The translations under genes and the position numbers were made by a program. From positions 2,790,001 through 2,854,000 of the forward strand of contig JAGTJL010000003.1 of assembly GCA_020746875.1 (NCBI GenBank): DNA of 64,000 nucleotides, read 5' to 3'. This document shows, one piece after another, positions 48,101-59,079 of this stretch. The stretch's first letter is position 1. Every line of letters starts with the position of its first letter. The notes under the pieces were generated by a model that did no database searches, was not told the DNA's origin, and saw only the letters and a program-made list of their open reading frames with translations. The stretch is from Rhexocercosporidium sp. MPI-PUGE-AT-0058 (Eukaryota; Ascomycota; Leotiomycetes; Helotiales).

Positions 48101-48376
48101 ACGGGTATGATGGGTGCTATGGGGCCCGGAATGGGTGTGTTCGGTCAGCAGTCGTCACATCCATTGCCTTATGGCCCGCCTACTCAGCAGTCGCCTCGTG
48201 CTGGTGGTCCTGGTAGTCGTAGAGCTGCAAGAGTATTACGTCCTGCTCCTCCTGCTTCTAGACCTCCACCTCCTCCTCAACCACAACACCCGCAAGCTGC
48301 TCCACATCCACAAGCCCCTCAGAACCAACATCAGCAGCCATATCGTGGATATGGACCTTCTGGCTCTTACCAATGA
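45142..48376 (+). CDS. Large RGG-rich nuclear protein with coiled-coil and conserved core
   Basis: Four exons (45142-46194, about 46242-46370, 46417-46491, 46541-48376) give about 1,030 residues. The first acceptor may instead be 46238, adding one Gln. The N-terminus is basic and Ser/Pro-rich with a bipartite-like signal (ASKRKASEM, AKKRRSSS), then acidic (GEDEEEVAIPDED), then an Arg/Gly-rich block of about 70 residues (GRGRGRGRGGRGFRGG). A helical core follows (HKRKIELKAQFKALAALQRN ... YRLQIEEIQEKYEHR). The middle has NWWQAKSKKEKATILRKQAE and other well-ordered segments, and the tail is Pro/Gln-rich (QPQPQPQPQPRPPPPPP). RGG boxes bind RNA or DNA. I do not recognise a named family; chromatin or RNA-related work is an inference. 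Confidence 0.75.
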
Positions 48377-50159
48377 ATGATCTCTTAGGACTTCAATCAT
48401 TATGCGGATGCGAGGCCTTGGATACTGCATAGGCGTTTCCGGTCTTAGCTCCCCTTTTAGAGCCTTTGCAAAGCGGCACTGTAGGCTATGTTCCAGGGTT
48501 CAGAAGAGAGAATCCTCCTTCAACAACAGAGCCCAAGGCCATGTGAAGAGAGAAACCAAAAGAGAGAGGAGACAGAATACATATAAAACTCAGTATATGA
48601 CTGGCGAGACTCTTGAGAGCGAGAGAGAATGATCGATCCCATCTTGTCTAGATCAAGCGATCGATCAACAATCTGTACCATACTATTCCCATTGTTTGTA
48701 GTTCTAGGATACCTACCAAGCTTGAGCTTGAGCCTGAATCCGGATTCACGGCGGATGGAGCTTGAGGAGCATTTGAGTCCATGGCTCTCTTTATTTGTAC
48801 TGTACATAGGCGTTTAGCATATGGGCTTGCATTTTTCACTTTCACTTTTCTTGTGCTGTGCTTTTGCGGCATGGCATGGCATGATCTTGGGCATGGGCAA
48901 TCATATTGCATATTCCGTTGCATGTGGATGGATGTTTGCAAGCTGGATTAGATGCTGAGGTGTGGATCTGAGGTCCGAAGTGAAGCCTTTGAGATATTCA
49001 GGATGAGGATCAGAATTCATGATGATGTGTATTTGTCAGTGGTTTCTTGTGTGCTTGGTTGCTTGGTGTGATGTGAAGTGATGTGATACATGTCATTGGC
49101 TCTAGATGTATGGGAGAGTACATTACTACCTCACAGTGACAATGCGTTCATATCTAGCAGCAGTATTCCCCCATCTCGTTTCTTCGCATTTACTTCCCGA
49201 ATGTAGGAAAGGGCGATACCCAAGCGCATATCCAGCGTCCTTGTCCCCAGGTACAGGACTTGATGCACACAGGGACTTGGTACACAGTCCCCACTATCCT
49301 ACTGCAGGTACAGATACCTACCTAACTCCTACCAACAGTACTGTACCCAGGTATGTAGGAATATCTTTGCATCATGGACCAGCCTTTTACTAACCCGAGG
49401 GAAGGTTTGGCCCAAAGGATCGATACGCGAGACATCAAGCACATAGAATCATAGATTAGATAGAGTCACAGGGCGAGGGAAAGTGAAGGATGAGAGAGGA
49501 TGAGCCATGCCGTATGGTGTAGTCATGCAGTCATCTGAAGCTGCTTCGGGGGGGTGGTACAGGGTGTGATAGGGGGCGAGGGTTTGGGGCTTGAGTCTTG
49601 AGTCACTGTGCTGTACGGGCTGGGCTGGGGCTAGGTTGAGGTGGTGTTTGATATTGGCTTCAAAACACGTTGTTGAGGTCAATCGGAAGAGAAAAAAGAT
49701 TGCCCAATATGAAATGAATAAGGACTTCAATAGTAAATTGTCCAATCACAATCCATGTAAATTCTTTTGACAAAATATCTCGAAGGTGACGGATTATGAT
49801 AGAGGGTCCAATTCCATTTCCAATTCACACCTCACCCAGCTGCGCCCAGCTTGCCTGACTCACCAGGCTTTAAGGTGGGGTGTTTGCATTTCGAAGGAAC
49901 CGCCACCAAGCATCCCTGCTAGCGTCAGTTCAACAGCCGGCGGGCAAGACTGTCATAAGCAGAAAGAAACCACTACGAAAAGAAAAGAGATCAAATCCAA
50001 AGGCACTCACTTCCTGTCGCAAACACTACCACTTCAAAACCACATATCCTTACATCTCCTAGGTTCCTTAGGAGCGAGAACTCGAACGAAGTACTCAGGT
50101 ACGAGGAAGAAGGAAGAAAGGAATTCTACAAGTAAGACAAGCAAAGAAAGAAGGAAAAG
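48377..50159. other. Intergenic region before tif6
   Basis: A 1.8-kb interval with the 3' flank of the RGG gene and the promoter of tif6. The 60 bp before the tif6 ATG are purine-rich (GAAGAAGGAAG-like). No other gene is seen. Confidence 0.45.
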
Positions 50160-51275
50160 ATGGCGGTTCGTGCGCAGTTCGAGAACTCAAATGAGGTCGG
50201 CGTCTTCTCGACCCTGACGAATTCGTACGCCCTGGTTGCGGTTGGTGCGAGTGAGAACTTCTATAGGTATGTTTGGACTTGTGCTCCTCTTTCTCTCTTT
50301 CATTCCTTGTGCTTCAGTTGCGACCAAGCGCAAAGCAGAAACGAGCAGAGCAGAGGATTGTGTGCGCGGAGAAGAGAAGCAGAGAGGCTAATGTGTCTAC
50401 CACCCACAGTGTCTTCGAGGCCGAACTCCAAGATGTAATCCCCATCTGCCATGTTACGATTGCTGGAACAAGGATTATTGGGCGTTTGACTGCTGGGTAT
50501 GTGCCTCTTTCTGTCCAAGAGGGGAGATATGAGGAGCATGAGGGGTAATGGACAAGTGCTGATCTGAATGAGGGGATAGTAACCGTAAGGGTCTGTTGGT
50601 ACCTACTTCCACGACGGATCAGGAGCTGCAGCATTTGAGGAATAGTTTGCCGGATGAGGTCAAGATACAGGTACGACGGCTGCAACCCCTCCTCGACCCC
50701 TCTTTGCGATAGTGGCGAGGCAGAAGGAATAGCCTCCTAGATCTTCCACGTTGGATGTCTATGGAGGATATCATGGATACAGATACAGCTACGGCTACAG
50801 AATACTGACACCCCACCAGAGAATAGAAGAGCGCCTTTCCGCCCTCGGCAATGTAATCGTCTGTAACGACCACGTCGCCCTCGTACACCCGGACCTCGAG
50901 CGCGAAACCGAAGAGATAATCGCCGATGTCCTAGGCGTCGACGTCTTCCGCCAGACTATCGCCGATAACGTCCTCGTAGGCTCCTACATGGCTCTTTCCA
51001 ACCAAGGTGGCATCGTCCACCCCAAAACCTCCATCCTCGACCAAGACGAGCTGTCCTCCCTCCTGCAGGTCCCTCTCGTGGCTGGTAGTGTCAACCGTGG
51101 TAGTTCGGTCGTTGGTGCTGGTATGGTGGTTAATGACTGGCTTGCGGTTACGGGGCTGGATACTACGGCGACGGAGTTGAGTGTTGTGGAGAGTGTGTTT
51201 AGGTTAGGGGAGGGGCAGGGACCGGGAAATATCAATACGAGCTTGAAGGATACAATGGTGGAGTCGTTCTACTGA
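50160..51275 (+). CDS. tif6: Eukaryotic translation initiation factor 6 (Tif6/eIF6)
   Basis: Anti-association factor that binds the 60S subunit, needed for its nucleolar assembly and for keeping it from joining 40S early. Four exons (50160-50266, 50410-50496, 50580-50670, 50820-51275) give 246 residues, the usual eIF6 length. Family blocks are well kept: [113 protein letters not shown] and [20 protein letters not shown]. It ends in [15 protein letters not shown]. The five-fold beta-alpha repeat (pentein fold) is visible as the repeated N-x-x-V/G-L-P pattern. All splice sites are canonical. Confidence 0.96.
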
Positions 51276-52310
51276 GGGACTTGGGCTGGTGGGTTGTATT
51301 TTCCGCTGCGATCGCTGGCTGGGAGGGAGAGGCCTGATATTATGGTCGAGAGGACTGGGTTGGGCTGGGTTGAATTAGGTGGTTATCTGCCTGCCTAGTT
51401 GGTTTGATTCGTTTCTGGGTTTGAGAGTGGACCTTCTGTTGGGTGCATGCATGGCGTTGAGGGCCGCAAGTCTACCGAAATGAATATGAGAGCCTCATCT
51501 CTCTTCCTCCCATACTGCATTTGCTCTTGCTGTTGCGTTTGGATCTTTGCTACCATACCTTTTTAGGTTACGGGAAGCACTTGAGTGACATGTCTACTTA
51601 CTAAAACAGCTCAAACAAGAAGCACAAAAGACTTTCAAAGCAAGATCCCATTTGACAACAGATACCGAATTACTCGAAGCCTTCGTCTCTATAGCTACTT
51701 TATAAACTCTTGCAACCGTCATCTCTCATCCGTTCCCGAATCTCTCCAACCGTTCCTCAAGCATCCCCTACACATACCGCCCCTAGTTCCATTCTCTAAT
51801 GATGTAGTACATTCCGATCCCATCTCCATTGAATTTAGAAACCATTTCCATCGCGGCCAAACTCAAGTGGCGTAAAGACTCCCGTCCAACGCTGGAATCC
51901 ATGTGATGGGCGGTAAACACGTGACATCCACTAACATCCTTCCTTCCCAAACGGGACAGACGACTATGACTACCTGCCTGCGCTGCCCATGTCGCTTCTT
52001 ACTTCTAGTTCCTTTTAACTTCCATGTCCATCTCCTCAAATCATCCTCTATTACTTGAAACCTCTTCTACGACTCATCACACTGTCAAGCTTCTCTCGAA
52101 ATCTTCACTCACCCACTCGTTTTCACATGCGTCTGGACGTCTATCTCGTTTCCAACCATTGAGGCCAAGGGACGCTATCACGCCTCTCTAAACAGTACAA
52201 AAGCGTGCAAATTCCAGGCCTAGGGGTCCATGCTCGTCTAGTTTATTAAAGATAAGGGGTTTGCACCAGGAAAGAGGTGCATTTCAGTAGAGAAGAAGGA
52301 GAAGGGGAAG
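51276..52310. other. Intergenic region between tif6 and the swi5-domain gene
   Basis: A 1.0-kb interval of 3' flank and promoter. Nothing else is seen. Confidence 0.4.
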
Positions 52311-54677
52311 ATGGAGAACAAGATGGATATTGATGGATTTTCGGGTCCGTCTATGACTCCTGACAGTGAGGTGGAGGGAATGGCTATGGATCTTGGAGAT
52401 AGGGAGGGAAAGAGGAGAGTGGAGGAGCCTGAGAAAGATTTGGAGGGATTGAGAACGGAGATTGAATCACCTGCTGAAGAGGTTTCGCAAGATCGTAGTC
52501 ATGTTTCTGATCGGAATGTCCTGGGTAATGGAGCCATTTCGAAGTTCGAAGATGTTAGAGACGGAAGCCCTAAAGATGGAAGCTCTGAAGAAGGGTCGGG
52601 TCAAGAGGGCGAGGAGATTGCATTACCTGTTCTCAAGGACAGAGGAGATGAAAGTGGCCTTGGGAAGGGGAAGAAAGTCATCAGGACCGAGATTCCGGAT
52701 TCTGAGGCTGATACTGAGGAGGCTGTTAGTCCTGTCAAGGGCGCTGTTGGCGGTAGTAGGGCCCAGGGTCCTGATGCGGGTGCGGAGGGGCAAGATGGTG
52801 ATGAAGAGGCTAGTTTGATCGACGAGGCACGAGGAGATGGTGATGAAGATGTCGAGGCAGGTACCGTTGGTGGAGGCATCGGGACGAATAGCTCGCCAAC
52901 ATTGGTGAACAAGAAGGAGGTTAGCCCGAGTTTGGAGGACGAGGTGCTGCCACTAAACGCTGCGGATGACGACGGCCCAATTGGTCCATCGAAAAAGGAT
53001 AAAGCTATTCAGCGTACGGAAAATGAAGCTCTAGCAACGCATCTTGTACACCACGAAAGCCCACCTGGCCCCTCCAGCGACGAGAGCAGTCAAGGTCTGA
53101 ACAACGGAACTCTGCTAACAAACGCTATACATCAGGATAGCGATCCGGTATCTTTCATCGACGAGGACAGTATGATCATATTCCCACAAATAACCACTTC
53201 GGATCTTCAACATACCCACACGCAGACCCAAACGCAGACCCAAACGCAGACCCAAGAGGATGAAGTTGTGAATTCGCATTTTGCTGATGCTGTTGCTGTT
53301 ATGTCTGATGTTGGTGGTGGAACTCAGGATCTGATGTCTTCGATCGATGAGGCTGGAGCGAAGAATGGAGATGTTGAGAGACAGTCGTCTGGAGACTTGG
53401 TAGGTGGAATGCAGCCACTTGCTAACAGTAACATTGTCAGTGGCCTGGAGACGATGAATGGGGATGTGGTTAAGGACGATAAACATCCTGATCTGCCCCT
53501 TCCAGAGAATATATCTTCGAATACAGTAGAGGCAGTCCTCGAACCCGTTTCTTCTTTGGAGCAGTCTGTCATTCTGGATGCGAACGGAACAGATGTACCT
53601 CCCGCTGAAAAGGAACATGGCAATGTTTCTGAAGTTCCAGAGGAAGATGATATTGTCATGAGCGACGAACTTCTTCAAGATCAGCAGGTCGAGACCAGAG
53701 ATGACCAGATTTCCCCTGTTTACGAAAAGGATGCTACAAATGTGGACATGGACTCAGATGCTCCAAGTCCCGCGCATACAACGATCATAGCAGCTCGGTC
53801 AATTCCTGACAGTGACGAGGATGAAGAACTTCTAGACGTAGGACCAATTTCGAAGGAGGTGGACGAGGAGATCGTTAGTCAAGGTGCACTTCCGATGGTA
53901 TCTCAGTCCGCCGCTATCGTATCAGCTGAGTCTAAAGGAAAAGACCTACATGCTACCAAAGTCTCTTCACCAACCAAATCGATTTTGAAGTCCAAACCTC
54001 CACCGCCAAAGCCACCGAATATCTCTTTCAAAGCTCCCGCTCAGTCCACAACGACTACATCCCAACCACCAGAGCCAGCCTCATCTCACATCAAGCGAGA
54101 AGTCAGAACCTCAACCCCAAGTAAGCCAGTGAAGGAGATGGACAAAACATCCCCGAAATCCCTCTCCCCCTCGGATGTACCGCAGAATAAGGAAATTATA
54201 ATGGCAGAATTGAAGGCCATTAAGATTGTAAGTCGGGACTAAGGGAACGGGGAGTATGATGGATGTATTGAACCGTCTGCTAACTGTGAGATACTCTAGG
54301 CTTCGATACAAGCTCGTAACGCTTCACTGGAAGCCGAGATTAAAAAGAAGAAGGCTAGATTGGAGGAGGTGACGAAGGAGTTGAAGTATGTTTATTTACC
54401 TCCCACACTCCCCATCCTGTCAACACAATCCCCTGCCTATCATTATTCGACGCATAATGAAATCAACCCTCAAATGTCCAGCTTACTCCGGTTTGAAGTC
54501 GGACTAACATCCACCAGCTACCCCGCCGCAGAAACAGTAAAGAACCACATCAAGCTCCTCCACGATTACAACGATATCAGAGATGTAGGACAGGGCCTCA
54601 TGGGTATGATTGCGGATAATCGAGGTGTGCGGATTGGAGAGCTGTACGACGAGTTTGGTGTTGGTTTGAAAGATTAG
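52311..54677 (+). CDS. Swi5-domain DNA repair protein with long acidic N-terminal extension
   Basis: Swi5 (Sae3 in budding yeast) acts with Sfr1 to help Rad51/Dmc1 form filaments in homologous recombination. Three exons (52311-54227, 54300-54385, 54518-54677) give 720 residues. The last 90 residues are the Swi5 domain: a coiled-coil start (LEAEIKKKKARLEEVTKEL), then AAETVKNHIKLLHDYNDIRD and VGQGLMGMIADNRGVRIGEL ending FGVGLKD, the signature H-I-K-L-L-H-x-Y-N-x-I-x-D-x-x-Q-x-L-x-x-x-I. The first 640 residues are acidic, low-complexity and probably disordered, with a 12-bp tandem repeat coding Thr-Gln. Known Swi5 proteins are mostly below 150 residues, so the extension is unusual. Two introns are needed; both have strong sites. 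Confidence 0.85.
53220..53255 (+). repeat. 12-bp tandem repeat inside the swi5-domain gene
   Basis: Three exact copies of ACGCAGACCCAA, coding Thr-Gln repeats in the disordered region. Confidence 0.9.
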
Positions 54678-55218
54678 TCGGTGGGGTGTCGAGTGTCCGA
54701 TGGGTCGGGAGGAAAGTAAAGATTGGCAGTGGAGTGAAGTGTTATGCCTTTTTGCTCTGGCTGTTGAAGATGCTAAAGGTGAGAAATGAAGGGGACGAGC
54801 TGCGAAATGGAAAACGATAGTGCTAGGCATTGTACTTAGAAGATAGATACCCATTTGCTTTTGCGGTTTTAGCTGACCCACTGCGGTTGTAATTTACTGC
54901 ACTCTTGAATCCGTTACATCTACATCTGATGAACGTGGGGTCAAGTTACAGTCGGTTCATCACATTTCAATTCATTCTTCGTAAGTACATAAAGTCGCGT
55001 AGAACGTAAAAGCATGTAAAAATTCTCGAAAAAGGGTATCGAACGCAAAGACCCTTTCCCTGCCTCCCAGACCATTCCATCCATCCATGCCCTTCCCTCC
55101 CCCTACCACAAACGAAAAACGCAGAAACCAAATCCAAAACTCCCCATACCATCCTCACTCCCTCCATTCCTACTCCCGCATCCCTATCCCTCGACACCTC
55201 AAGGGCCACCAACTCAGC
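54678..55218. other. Convergent 3' intergenic region
   Basis: A 541-bp interval between the ends of the swi5-domain gene (+) and the LURP-one-related gene (-). Nothing else is seen. Confidence 0.4.
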
Positions 55219-55876
55219 CTACTTCTTCTCATTCTCCCTCTCATCCAAACAAACACAAATCGCCGCCAACATGGCCAAATCCACGCCGGGAGCAACAGTA
55301 ACATAATAAGTCTGCTGTCCCCCAAAGATCTCCCTCATATTAAAATAACTCCTCGAGATCTGCGCCACGACAATATTGCCCATCGTTATGGAGGCCGAGC
55401 GATCGAGCCAATCCCCCTTGATCAGCAACTCGACATTCTGCTTCGTGCTCGCATTCACAAACGTCGCCACCATCTTCGAGCTCCCGATGCTGAATTTGCC
55501 TTTCACTTCGAAGATGGTCTCGCCGGAGGGGGCTTCGGCGTAGAAGGATTTGTGGAGGGAGAGGAGGCGGGTGCGTAGGCTGAAGAGGGGCTGGCCTGTG
55601 GAGGAGGCGAATTCTTTGCGGTCGGAGAGGGAGAGGGTTTGGCCGCGGCATTGGACGACTTCGTGGTTGGATTCGTCGACTATGTGGAAGGTGTCGCCTG
55701 AGAGGGACCTGGGGTTGTGTTAGAAGTTGGGAAAGGAGGGGAGGGGAAGGGCGAGAGGGAGAGAGGGTGACGTACCAGACTTTCTCTTTCATTACGAGGG
55801 TTGTTTGTTTGTTGACGCAGTAGGCTGGGTTTACGCCCAGGGGAGGACTGATAGGTGCGAGGTTGACGCAAGACAT
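55219..55876 (-). CDS. LURP-one-related (LOR/DUF567) protein
   Basis: Two exons (55876-55776 and 55708-55219) with a 67-bp intron (GTACGT to CCCAG) give 196 residues. The protein follows the LURP-one-related pattern, a tubby-like barrel: NPAYCVNKQTTLVMKEKVWS, GDTFHIVDESN, GQTLSLSDRKEF, FSLRTRLLSLHKSFYAE, KFSIGSSKMVATFVNAS, IKGDWLDRSASITMGNIVVA, YYVTVAPGVDLAMLAAICVC. Splicing removes the run-on that would stop early and joins KVW to SLSG. LOR proteins are widespread in plants and fungi; their ligand is unknown, and a phospholipid-scramblase-like fold suggests membrane contact (inference). Confidence 0.82.
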
Positions 55877-57163
55877 GTTTGCTGTGGTTATGATGTTGTG
55901 ATGACGGTGATGTTCTGAAGGTTGCGGAAGCCCGGACTGAGTATTCGATTGATGGTTGTGAATGAAACTGTAACTAGTAGAGAGGTGATTGGAAAATCCC
56001 TTGTTCCCGTAGAGTGACTGTAAATAGGAAAGACAAGAGGGAAGACAAAGGAAAGTTCAGCTGGGCTTTCACCACGATATATACTTACTGCCCCTCACCT
56101 ACATACCCAATGTAGGGAGGTTCAGCTACATGCCAAGAGACCACCAACAAGCGTAGGTGCTCGCACTTTACTGCGCCTTCAAGCTCATTGCCCTACTAGC
56201 CTTGTGATAGATCCGATCCTCTATTCTTTTTACCCCTCGTGGTTGGCCACTTGACGTATGCTCCTCTCCATAGCATTGGATAGCATATGATAGTAGCTCA
56301 GCCTGGTGATCCCAGGAGCCAGCAAGGCTTAGCTCATGCTGTTTCTCTTCGGACATGTTTGATTGGATGACATGCGAGTCTAGTGAGGCGCACGCGGGTA
56401 TTATCCGGAAAGGCGGGTCGGTATGATTGTGAGTGTAGCATGTATGATATCGTGATACGTAAAGAGGTTGCACTCGACATGTTGTTTAGTTGTTGTTCTC
56501 GGGAAGAGTATTGATGTCAAAGCTGGGATGGCAGTCAAGGGTGTGAGGCTAGCGTGGCTGGAATAGGAATAGTCAAAATGTCCGGTTTTGCTTGGCTCTT
56601 GAGGTTTGGACGTCATTGATGATCTTGAGATTTTCGTGATTGTTTAACTTTGTCTTTTTATTTCCAATTTTTCCATTTCCGATCTAGACATAGATCCCAG
56701 CTTCGCTCTTCGATCTTCGAGGCTCGAACGATGTCGATTGTTCCGTGGTTATGAAGATGACCTCGGCGAAGTGATTCCACTTGGATCCAAATTTGAGGCC
56801 AGTAGCACAAGATGTCATTCGTGACACTGGCCGTGAGACGTGCCACCTGTCTAGATTCAGACTGACGAAAGCTGAGATCGGTGTCTGTCCAGATTGTTCG
56901 TTCCTTCCTTTGTGCAGGAGGAGAGCTGAATATTAACTGCAAGAATTCTTCCTCTTCTTCAGAACTTTGTCTGCTCTTCTTCTCTTTTCCTATTTACGCT
57001 TTCTGCTGGATGTTCAAGATGCCTCCTAACGAGGAGGCTGCTTGGACAACACGAATTCGGCTCTACCCCAAGGGCTGTCATTTTCTTTCTAGTGGTTATC
57101 TGACTGTTTACCAGTCCCTTTTCACTGTCATCACTCCACCTGTTCAAAACATGTACATCTAGG
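55877..57163. other. Intergenic region
   Basis: A 1.3-kb interval between the LURP-one-related gene and the HET relic. A 62-residue frame from an ATG near 56356 (-) exists, but it has no recognisable family and is not called. The rest is AT-rich. Confidence 0.4.
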
Positions 57164-58644
57164 ATGAACAGCCGTCGCGAACTCTGCCAGAAGCAACCTC
57201 GGTCTACGTATACAAGCCACCCAAGGGTCATAATGAAGGAGCCTTTCATTTTAGAACATCCGGATTGCTACCATCATCAGATTTCTGGGCCCCCAGTACA
57301 GGTTAAGCTTGATCAAGGTCCGTTCAACCGCTGTGAAGACTATGAGGCGATCTCGTATTGTTGGGGCAACCCCACCTCCACTTGGCCGATATACCTCAAC
57401 GGCAAAGTTCTATCTATTCGAGTCGACCTCGCTCAGGCTCTGCCACGGTATCGATTCCAATCTGGCAATCGCTTTATCTGGGCCGACGCAATCTGTGTCG
57501 ATCAAACAAATTTAGCGGAAAGAAGTTACCGGGTGAGCATGATGAATAATATCTATCACAAATCTCAATGTACAGGCTTGATACCAGCAGCCCAAGATTA
57601 CACGCCTTTCAGTACTGCAATTGGATACTTGGTTCAGGCGAATTTGGGTCTTTCAAGATGTGGCCTTGGCATCGAAGGCACCCATCACGTTAGGATCCTG
57701 TATAGTGTAGTGGGATGACTACTGGCCCAAGCCAAGTCTTGGTATCACAATGAAGCTATGTGACCAACGGGCTTCTTCCCCTCCTTTCAAAGCATCGCCA
57801 GTTCGAGGCTACCGATACACGACAAGACTTTCCCTCTCTTTGGACTTATTCCGTCAGCCGAGCACGCCGATATACTATCACACGACTACGAGATTCCAAC
57901 GGCTCTACTTTATGGGAAGGCTGCAAGATTGCACTTTGGACTTTCTTGGGGCCTCGAGGGCAAGATCCACAGATAAAATAAGCACAGCGCTAAATATTCA
58001 TTGGATCTGATTCTCATCCTCGAATAGAATCGAGTCATATCCTGGTGTCAGTTTGGATCAAGACTGGTATCGACATGCCACCAGAGAATTTTTGCGCAGC
58101 CGGAACAACCAACTATGAAATCCATTCGTCTTCAGATCATGCTCTACTTGCTATCGATGGCTTATCACTCGGATCTATCTCCTCTCTTGGCGTGGTCTGG
58201 CCTCGATGTTTAGAATTTTGGTAATAGCTCCTGAGTGATAAATTGAGCCCAGAGAGCTTTTCTTTCCTTGCTACTACCGTATTGGCTAGAGAATATCCCG
58301 AATTTATCAGTGCATTAGACGACTGGAGGGAATAAGCGCTGTCAAACTCCAAAGAGACTTAGGGAGAAACAAATGAGACTCGCTACGACGCATTTTGGCA
58401 GACCATAGGTTGCCGGGGAATTTCTCGTACAAAGGGAAGCTAAAGATGCATATCGTTCAACTTTCCTTGAAAGGGGAATCGGACCGGTCGTATTGAGACA
58501 GAAGGGTGATAATGGGAGGTCATTGGGGAGGCTTATGTCCATGGCGTGACGCTTGGAGAACATTGGGACGAAATTCGGTGCGAACCTATGCGGCTGGAAT
58601 GGGAGTTCTTCACATTACTTTATTTGAATCTAGAATCCAAGTAA
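57164..58644 (+). pseudogene. HET-domain (heterokaryon incompatibility) gene, decayed
   Basis: HET domains are found in fungal allorecognition and cell-death proteins. The N-terminal HET core is readable: CEDYEAISYCWGNPTSTWPI, then IYLNGKVLSIRVDLAQALPR and NRFIWADAICVDQTNLAERS, RVSMMNNIYHKSQ. After that the frame breaks repeatedly. Family-like pieces appear in several frames: RQFEATDTRQDFPSLW near 57790, SSDHALLAIDGLSLGSISSLG near 58130, YDAFWQTIGCRGISRTKG near 58385, and GEAYVHGVTLGEHWDEI near 58530. The order matches a whole HET protein of about 500 residues, but several stops and frameshifts lie between the pieces, and part of the middle seems missing. I call it a pseudogene. The exact ends are uncertain. 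Confidence 0.78.
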
Positions 58645-59079
58645 ATTGTTGTCTAACCCCGGTAAAATGAAGATGAGGGATGAACAATCGTGAGTTCGAA
58701 GCATTTGTCACAACTTAGTTATATACTACGACCTCCTTCAACCTACACCTCCAGACTTCTTTCTCATCCGATAAGATCCAAATCCTCATTTTCTTTTCCT
58801 CGTACCCCTAGATTAAAACTTTCCTCGGTACTGGTGTGTTAACACTTCAAAGTAATGTCGGAATCCACCGACGGCCATCAGAGAGAGCCTCGTGGCTTTT
58901 CCCCCACTGGCATTTCTCGACTCGGACCCCGCCGCCTCCAGATAAATAGAGATATAATATCATGCCAATTGAGGCATAGATAAAAAGACTCAGTCCTATC
59001 TATACCCGCGATCAAATAAAACCAATCCGAAACCGCCATCTAGTAGCACAGTAAGACAAAACAACATCCGCGTTTCGCA
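58645..59079. other. Intergenic region
   Basis: A 435-bp interval upstream of the amidohydrolase. Nothing specific is seen. Confidence 0.35.
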
